From Bondarzewia mesenterica (taxonomy: Eukaryota > Basidiomycota > Agaricomycetes > Russulales > Bondarzewiaceae), in contig SGPL01000638.1 in the NCBI GenBank assembly GCA_004802705.1, positions 1-17,200 of the forward strand: a DNA stretch of 17,200 bases, in the 5' to 3' direction. Below, one piece after another: positions 10,314-17,200 of this stretch. Under the pieces are notes generated by a model that was not told where the DNA came from, did not search any database, and saw nothing but the letters and a program-made list of their open reading frames with translations. How positions within the stretch are numbered: position 1 is the stretch's first letter; every line of letters begins with the position of its first letter. A program made the translations under genes and the position numbers.

Positions 10314-11657
10314 ATGCCCTTTTTCAGTCGTTGGTTCAAAAAAAGTGCGGATGAATTTTGACTGAGATCGAATATATTGTTCGCTGACTTGTTTTTCGGT
10401 GAAGAATGAACCAGAAGATTACGAACAAATCCTTGCCTCCCTTGCACTAGACATTCAGAAACGCCAGACTCGTCTCTCAGAGATCCGTTTGCGAGAACGC
10501 CGTTCCATACTCCTTGTAACCTTTTGGACTCTCGGGCTTTGGGGCTTGTATGTCAGCTTCTGGTACACAGGACTACTTCCGAACTTTGGCGTGCATCGGC
10601 GGGAGGGACAGAGCGAGACATACTCCAATGCACAGATTAAGAAGGCTGTGAAGGGTTTGCCCGTCTTCCTGGGTCCCATTGTGTGCGTGAATAATGCCCG
10701 CTTCTATACGTATCTCGCATCTGATTCAGGTGTCAGTATCTTATTTACGCGGCGCATTGTACAGCTGTACTACACCCGTATAGGAGACGCTGAAGGTGGG
10801 CAATGTGTTATAAATCTGACCCATTTTCATGTGCTCACTCAAGTCTTAGAAAAGACTCTCAAAGCCCTTTACAAAGAACAGCGCTCAAAAGTTGAAGATA
10901 TCAAGAAAAAAACGAATTATTACAGTACCCGCAATCTGATCGAACGCTATGAAGATGGTCCTGCTGTAGAGCCTCCTCTCCGACAAAGGTCTGCCTTCAG
11001 TCATCAGGATCCCCAACTACCGGTTACCCCCCAGCGTTCGTCGGCGCAATCGAATCATAGTACCCATCAAATGCCCTCCCTACTGCAGAATCAACTGGCT
11101 CGTGCGTGACTGCTTGCTTCTTAAAGTGTGCCGTTGATGACTCATGTGTGTGAGCTAGCCACACCACATCAACTCTTGACCCCGCCGCGCAAACAGTGGT
11201 TCGACAAACTCGCTGATGCATTGTTGGGAGACGACGAATCTTCAACAAATATCACTGCCTCCCGCTATGCACTCATTTGTCAAAAGTGTTTCGCACATAA
11301 TGGATTGGTCAAGGAGAATATGTGGGAAGATTCTCGTATGTTTTCAACGCTCTTGTAGTTTATGCTATCATGCTCAGACCATGTTCGCTCCTTGTTTTTC
11401 GAAAAGAGTACATCTGTATGAAGTGCGGACATTTCAACCCGTCACCTCGCTCTCTCAAGGAAGGCAGTCCATCTTCACAGCGGAGTCAGTCGTCATCGCC
11501 TACAGCCTTGCATTCTCGTCTGGTGCCTCCCGGTCAGCAACCTTTGACGTCTGCTGGCCGTTCAGCTTCCCCATCCAAAGGTGTATCTGCCGCAGTGACC
11601 GAGGATTTAGGAGAATCTGTGGAAGGGAATAGTATATACGTGGACGTTGACTCGTAA
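10314..11657 (+). CDS. LNP1: Lunapark homologue, ER three-way junction protein
   Basis: Lunapark stabilises three-way junctions of the tubular ER and counterbalances the fusion GTPase Sey1/atlastin. Proposed exons: 10314-10344, 10415-10682, 10737-10795, 10850-11101, 11159-11335, 11407-11657; total 1038 nt, 345 aa, frame kept at each join. Seen: a cytosolic N-terminus with the family signature QKRQTRLSEIRLRERR (25-40), two membrane segments (about 41-63 and 91-110), a coiled coil with KVEDIKKKTNYYSTRNLIERY (133-153), a Pro/Ser-rich linker, and the C4 zinc finger C244-x2-C247-x18-C266-x2-C269 followed by GHFNPSPRS. The tail is Ser-rich. The first join is the weak point: acceptor CCAG at 10414 keeps the frame, while the nearer GAAG at 10406 would yield a stop unless the A-run before the donor were one base shorter. 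There is no Gly2, so N-myristoylation as in animal Lunapark is unlikely. Confidence 0.93.
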
Positions 11658-13470
11658 TTTTTTTTTTTCGGCTTGATCTCTGTCACATTTTTTACTGAGT
11701 TTAGGGCGGGTAAAGTTGAGTTTTGTTGCCTTCTCCTACTATTCCGTTCGTTCCCGTCCCGCCATGTTGTATCAGGATCTTTATCAATACATCTTCTGAT
11801 GTAATACCCGTCTGGATAGCATTCATTTCGAGGTATGAATAGGCCATTAACAGCCTGCAGGAAACAGCTAGAACAGCTTGCAGAATGCACGCATAGTGGA
11901 AACGTGTCCGAAGTCTATATTCGAATCGCCACGACCTATGTATTGGGGCCTCACTTCTCCTTAAGTTGGTTACTCTCACTGCTGCTATTAAAAGGGTAAA
12001 GGTTATGGGTACTCTTTTCCTTGTTCACGTCTTTCATTTCGTGTAATATACGGAGCCGGTTTCGTATCGTTTGGCCATCCTTTCGCAGGTTTTTAACCGC
12101 CATGAACAACAGAGGGAAATTTTCATTTCAGTGTCCGAAGGTATGGCACCATTCGGTAGAGTGGGGTGTACTGCACACTGAGCGTGGTGTTCGCACCAAG
12201 AGCCACTCTTTCCTTATATGCGAATGCCCGTCGACAGAAATCTCTTAGGCATGAGTAATTGTCTGTCGCACCTTAAGTTGGTTAGTCGAAAGATGTGTCC
12301 GCCATCGCGATTATCTGCAGAATTAACCTGACCGGACTAGGTAGGACTTTACGCCTCCTTTCATATCTCCGTTTCATTTCCAGGCTGAAATGTACCCTTG
12401 GACCTCCTCGCTCACACAGGCTGCGCCCGATGTCATAATTGAATCATCGGGGAATCAACAGTGAAGACGTATGTTTTCACGTACTCCGCAGTCGGTACAG
12501 AATGGATGGGCCTCATCAGTGTTTCCGGTGCGATAAGCGCTGTTCGAACAGTGTTCTGAGCGCATCGATGTCATGCTTCCGGCCAATCGCCCGTCAGGTC
12601 ATTCCTAAAATAGGAAGGCGTTGTGGTTCGGAACGCATCTGACGAATAGGCTGACCGCCATAAGGTCAGGTCACGTCCTAATGATGTCGACGTCCACCGG
12701 CGGAACGCAACTTTGTCGCTGAATCTCCCCCGTGCAAACGCGCAAGGCTCCGATATCACTATTTCTGGGACACTTAACATCATGATGTTGACACGCGAGA
12801 CCAACAAATCTTTTCTATGAATGTGCATCCACGAGGCGACCTTCTTGCTGGCTAGAACTGCAACGTGTTCGGCCTGTTCTTATTGATACCGTTCTTTCTC
12901 TGCAGTTCAATTTCTCCTCCATTCTAACCTTTGATATTTGTTTACCTGCACTGTCGACAAAGGACTGCTAGTCTGCTTAAACTCTCAGACATCATTGTGG
13001 TGTCCATGCGAGAACTTGGCCTGTGGCCTTTTAGATCTTCAGAGTACTAAGCTTGGTACCTGACGATGAAATATTTCAAGGTGTGCGCTCTGACAAGACC
13101 TTTGGCAGCATGTGTGCGTAAATGACACCTTGCCAAATTATCTGCTCTAACTTTCTACCGAGTATCTTTTCTACCCAGAATTCTGGGGAGTGAACTTAGG
13201 GTCAAAAGCTCCCTGTTCATCATTTTCGATCGTTGTCCCCTGCCTCTTCTTTTAATGCCCTGGTTACTGATCCATTAGAACTTGGCTATGTCCTTTGTTA
13301 ACCATATCTAGCACATAGGCATATAACCACAACGGGAGGGACAGTGGTATGCTTCATTCAACTATAGCTCAATCGCACAACACCACTCATGTTCTCTACT
13401 TCTGCTGCATGCTAGGTTCATCCGCTACGGCCGGGAATCTGCCTGCAGACTTCTGAATTAGACTGATCTG
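11658..13470. other. LNP1 3' flank and gene-poor sequence
   Basis: It starts with a T-run (about 11658-11670) just past the LNP1 stop, probably 3' UTR. The rest has stops in all frames at short intervals. The few ORFs of 60-118 codons (for example 11890-11534 minus, 12439-12642 plus) show no domain motif and the first overlaps LNP1 antisense. No RNA gene, terminal inverted repeat or transposase motif was seen. Confidence 0.55.
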
Positions 13471-15590
13471 CCATGATTTATTATTCTAAGTTGGACACGC
13501 AGTCTCTATTGACTGGGCAACGGTGCGCTAAGTTCGGACATTTGGCTCTGAAACATTTTGAACGCGCAGCGAACTTGCAGGCAACGCCGTCGTTTGGCAA
13601 CAAACACGAGATTCTACCCTATCTGCGATGGGAAGCACGCCTTCCATATGCGCCTTTGAAGAAGTAACAGACGCTGTCCTGTGAGGCATTCGATCTCCGC
13701 GGACGAGGACTGAAATAGGGCGGTGAGACCAAGAGTCTCGAGTTGGACATGTAAGTCGGTTCTTTGAGTTCGACAGGTCACTCGTCCTGTGTGCTCCAAC
13801 AGCAAGCGTCTCGCCGGCTTTATGCTCGAGCCATCATGATACAAATTGCAATCTTATAGTATCGCGCCCTTCGCGCGTCAGAATCGCCGCGCTTGTCGGC
13901 AAGCGAGCCCTCTCTTTCTAGATGTATTATACAACGTATTCTTCAGAGTCTGGCGCTTCTGAAGGATTCGCTCCACGATGTTCTGTCGCACCCCATTGAG
14001 TGTGCTGTGTACACGGTGGATATGCTCAGGGCTCGATTAAAATTTGCTTTGCCCCACAACAGCGATCTCGAGAGTCGAGGATCCCAATTTCGAAATACAA
14101 CTCACAAGAAGGCAGGTTTCATGACCTTTAGCTTGCGTAGGCCTTGTTGGGCATCGACAGTTCTCCACACGTGAACGAATGATGAGCAACATGCCTCCGC
14201 TAGTGAACGACACACTCCACGGATGGGAATCCAATGTCTTCGATTCGGGTCCCGCTGTCTATATAGGAACGGCGGTGCTTCTCGGTGCTTGTGATGCGTT
14301 GATTCGGAGGGAATGGTTATTGTAGTATTGATGGCCGAGTTGACCCGATCGAACTCAGGAAATAGGATGGAAGCTAGGCTTTATAAGTAAATAATTGAAG
14401 GGGCCTAAGACTGACAAGAAATCCTCCAAAATCGGTAAACCATGCGCTATGCAGCACCGTGGACATCTAAACATCGACGGACAAGTATTAGCCATCATCG
14501 ATGCATAACAGGTTCTGACGCCTTTCCATATCAAGTGGGCTGGCTCGGACCCGGAAAGAATGTTGGATTGAAAGTGAGCTCAGGGATCATTATGAACAGC
14601 GATGGTGCAGATGTGGAAGTGACAAGCAGGACCGCCCAACATGTTGACCCTTGTCCTCAAAGCGGCCCCGCACGTAGCCTCGTTCCGGGAATCCCAAGAT
14701 TTACGCCTCTGATAAGCCCTCACGTCTATGCACGACAGATGTGCGAATGGATCTTGACACAGATGTTTGAGCACCATCTCGGTTCGATTCACGTAGCTTG
14801 AAACTCGACGAGCGTTGTAAATCCTGTAAATTCGAGAAATGCCTTCTAGAGACGGAGAGGTTGTTTCTCTTGAAGGTTCTATTGTGCTGTCGCAGGCAGA
14901 CCTGGTCATCTGTGTCATCGCAATTGAAGTGTATTAGAGCAGGGTCACAGAGCGTGAAATTTCTCACCTATGTCTCAACAATGAACAATGATCGTTCTGG
15001 TTTAAGACTGCAGTCTCAGTTACTAGGCGAGTTCACTCAACGATGTAACGAGATTAGTACTTTCCTTTCAGCCATCTGTCTGCTGGCCATGGCTTATGCT
15101 CGATTGTAAAATATGGACAAACAAGGCTGACAATGACCTCTCCATGATTGTTCTGCCCACATGGGACAATAAGGCAGTGATTTCTTATGCTCGTCGAATG
15201 CAATGCCAGGAACAGAGACCAACAGAGACTACTTCACCTTGAGATTCGGTTTGACTCGGGGTAAGTCTCCGTAAGAGAATTTTGCCATCGGTGTTATGAC
15301 GAGCCAAACAGGGAAAAAAACCATCGATACCATATAGACCGCCTTTCCACATCAAGGAAGCTTTCCGTAGATAATGGGTAAGCAGATGGCTCGGACGGCG
15401 AAGTCATACGGCGCAGAAGAAAGTCCGGAATCGGTCCAACAACCGATCGAAACCGCATCCATACGTTGACGCTGGCATACTACATATGAGTTAAAAATCA
15501 GATAAGGTGGAGTTGCCATGATTAATCGAATCAAATAATTTACACGTAATTCCAAATAAGGTTAATGAATCGTACCTCGGAGATCAGAAT
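13471..15590. other. Gene-poor sequence with only short ORFs
   Basis: ORFs up to about 119 codons occur on both strands (14442-14801 plus, 14918-14580 minus, 14798-15109 plus) but overlap each other, several begin at non-ATG codons, and none carries a recognisable motif or a clear chain of splice sites. I regard the stretch as non-coding or decayed. Confidence 0.5.
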
Positions 15591-16178
15591 TCAAAGTAGA
15601 TTTGAGGCGGAAGCAAAAACACGTTTAATGTGACTTTTCTGCCTCGAGGCTATCTCGTGCGACTTTGCCCAGGTTACGGTGGAAGATCGCAAAATTACGT
15701 CTCCCTGAACGCGTTGAATAAAAATTGAATGCCAGGTATATGCCCGACAACCAGAAATTGAAAGTGGCTTACTGGACGTCTCGTTTAAGACCGTCAGTGA
15801 CCTAATGATCATCAGGATCAGATAGAAGGCTGCTGGCTCTAAACAATACACAGACTTACTTGCAGAGTCATACGCAATACCCTTTCCCACCAAGGTTATA
15901 TACATCAAAATTACTCGGCTGAAAATTTTCGCCGAAAACCTCTGAACCTTGAGCCATAAAGTTTGAACTTTGCAGCCTGAGGAACAGCTTGCATATGCGG
16001 AGGGTCTTGGGGTCTTGGGGGTTGTAACCAGCATCGTTCCGGCCAGAAATTCGAAAGCGCCTCGAAGACACACGTGTCTATGGAAAGAGGAAATGAAAAA
16101 CTCGTTGTATGTCGTTTTTCTAAACAGTGGCTGATTCCTAGACCGCATTATCTGCATAGCACTGTCAAGGGGTCGCAT
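15591..16178 (-). other. Long ORF of uncertain status (195 aa)
   Basis: The frame is open for 207 codons (from 16214, GTG) with its first ATG at 16178, giving 195 aa. It includes two hydrophobic stretches (around VILMYITLVG and AAFYLILMIIRSLTVL) that could span membranes. No family is recognised, and the composition, rich in Ser and Arg with few acidic residues, is not clearly protein-like. The ORF is longer than expected by chance in non-coding DNA, but no other evidence supports expression. Confidence 0.2.
15999..16021 (+). repeat. G-rich tandem tract
   Basis: The plus strand carries GGAGGG, then two TCTT spacers each followed by a longer G-run (four and five G). It is a tandem TCTTGGGG repeat and a near-quadruplex motif with three runs of three or more G and one of two. 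Confidence 0.5.
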
Positions 16179-16214
16179 TTGGGGTGTCAGCGTGGTCAGG
16201 TGAGAAACCAACAC

Positions 16215-16874
16215 TCATGATAAAACGGCGCTACTGCGATCACACAGCCATTGCGACGGCATGGGTGTGGTCCAACAAGAGACACTAAAGATGGCAAGGC
16301 TCTGCCATGGACGCTCGAGCCGCAAATTTTGACAACCCCTTAGACCGGTGAAATCATTTTTTGGAATGGAATCCAAATCTCCAAACTGTTAGATGGCAGA
16401 CCAGTTGCAACGTAAGAAGCTGTTACAAAATCGGCGCAAGATTACTCTCGGGGACTCGACAAAATCATCGGCGTGGCCGATTGTGTTCCCAAATATTTGC
16501 GAGGGCTCCTGACTCGGCGGCCGTGTCGGCTACGCGATGAAGAAACAAACAACAGAACACTGACCTAATTCATCAAACATGGTGTTGCGGACATGGAGGC
16601 AAGTCGCGAGAAACACATCCTGGCGGAAGCAAATATCGAAAAGCAGACGGCAGCCGACAAGAGGAGCCAACGCTAAGCAACGGGGGCTATCTACTAGGGA
16701 TGCCGTTTTGCCGGAGGATAAAGGACGTAGTCCAAATTAGGGTTACATAAAGTGCCTTATTCCGAACCACGATAATGGCAAATGATCAATTCTGGTATTT
16801 TCGTAGACCAAGTTCACGCCCGGGTGGCTTCTGGACGGGGCTTTCCCGAGGACATGGGCATCTGAACGGCGGTG
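16215..16874. other. Upstream flank of the right-edge gene, with small overlapping ORFs
   Basis: It contains short open frames at 16393-16740, including a basic 53-codon ATG ORF at 16579-16740, but no recognisable product. The right-most part is presumably the promoter of the gene starting at 16996. Confidence 0.4.
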
Positions 16875-16880
16875 TATAAA
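16875..16880 (+). promoter_or_regulatory. TATA box of the right-edge gene
   Basis: TATAAA lies about 116 nt before the ATG at 16996. It is followed by a CT-rich leader (about 16911-16990), the usual arrangement for an expressed fungal gene. Confidence 0.55.
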
Positions 16881-16995
16881 GTGGTAAGCCCTCTAAAACA
16901 TGTTTTCTAATCATCCTCCTTCCCCCGATTCAGCCGCCTCCTCTCCAGTGTGACCCTTTTCTGTCCATCAGCCACACTCGGTCTCTTCCTCTAAC

Positions 16996-17200
16996 ATGCC
17001 TGCAGAACGGAAGCGACTTGCTAAGAAGGAGGAGGCAGAAGGTAAGTCTATCACCTCATAAGAATAGGACTTCCCCCTCACCGCCTCTAGGAATACAACT
17101 CACCTGGACCGCGCCTATCGAGCCCACCGTCCCCCAGCAGATTGCGTTCGCCCCGACCATTACTCCCGGGACCTTCAACGAGCCTGCGTCTGCCCCGGAC
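16996..17200 (+). CDS. 5' end of an unidentified protein-coding gene
   Basis: Exon 1 (16996-17041) encodes MPAERKRLAKKEEAEG with a charged N-terminus. A 49-nt intron (17042-17090, GTAAGT donor, CTCTAG acceptor) is followed by exon 2, open to the window edge (17091-17200) and reading a Pro/Thr/Ala-rich sequence beginning IQLTWTAPIEPTVPQQ. The join is phase 1 and keeps the frame. TATA box, CT-rich leader and consensus splice sites make a real gene likely. About 52 residues are visible, too few and too low in complexity to name the product. There is no signal peptide. Confidence 0.75.

Noticed and set aside
11959..12284. 14-bp direct repeat CCTTAAGTTGGTTA at 11959-11972 and 12271-12284
   Set aside because: One 14-bp match in a 17-kb window is expected about half the time by chance; flanks do not match and there is no element-like structure between the copies.
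14770..14800. GGTTCGATTC on the plus strand, like a tRNA T-arm
   Set aside because: No matching stems or anticodon arm in the preceding 70 nt.
14580..15109. Overlapping ORFs of 88-112 codons on both strands
   Set aside because: They overlap one another, some begin at non-ATG codons, and no motif or splice chain supports any of them.
1..17200. A biosynthetic gene cluster, mating-type locus or CRISPR-like system
   Set aside because: No homeodomain, pheromone receptor, synthase or regularly spaced repeat was seen. I did not find a convincing CaaX pheromone; one ORF ends in CQCP (7763-7984) but lacks aliphatic residues there.

Overview
The window reads as nuclear DNA from a basidiomycete fungus, most likely an agaricomycete. 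The evidence is many short introns (mostly 49-61 nt, GT donors, AG acceptors, CTGAC/CTAAT-type branch sites), CT-rich leaders, and a DUF6593-type protein, a family I know mainly from Agaricomycetes. The organism is inferred from gene content and intron style; no rRNA or other marker gene is present.

Layout. (1) 3721 down to the left edge, minus strand: an 11-exon VPS18/PEP3 homologue, the RING-bearing core subunit of the HOPS/CORVET vacuolar tethering complexes. The last zinc-ligand pair is not reached; a one-base shift near position 31 or an unfinished intron decides how the gene ends. (2) 3722-4801: intergenic, with one good hairpin. (3) 6896-4802, minus: a two-exon gene for a 677-aa, largely disordered protein with one C2H2 finger and a basic tail, function unknown. 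(4) 6897-8647: intergenic, at most weak ORFs. (5) 9607-8648, minus: a two-exon DUF6593-type protein. (6) 9608-10313: divergent promoter region. (7) 10314-11657, plus: a six-exon Lunapark (LNP1) homologue, which acts at ER three-way junctions. (8) 11658-16874: about 5.2 kb without a convincing gene, holding one long low-confidence minus-strand ORF. (9) 16996 to the right edge, plus: the start of a new gene behind a TATA box.

The recognisable genes are housekeeping membrane-biology genes (vacuolar fusion, ER shape) beside lineage-specific proteins. They are not an operon, and nothing shows that they act in one pathway. I found no tRNA, rRNA, CRISPR array, complete transposon or biosynthetic cluster. 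The exon joins of the four main genes were worked out by hand from splice signals and keep the reading frame throughout (totals 3045, 2034, 906 and 1038 nt), but they are unconfirmed by transcripts.
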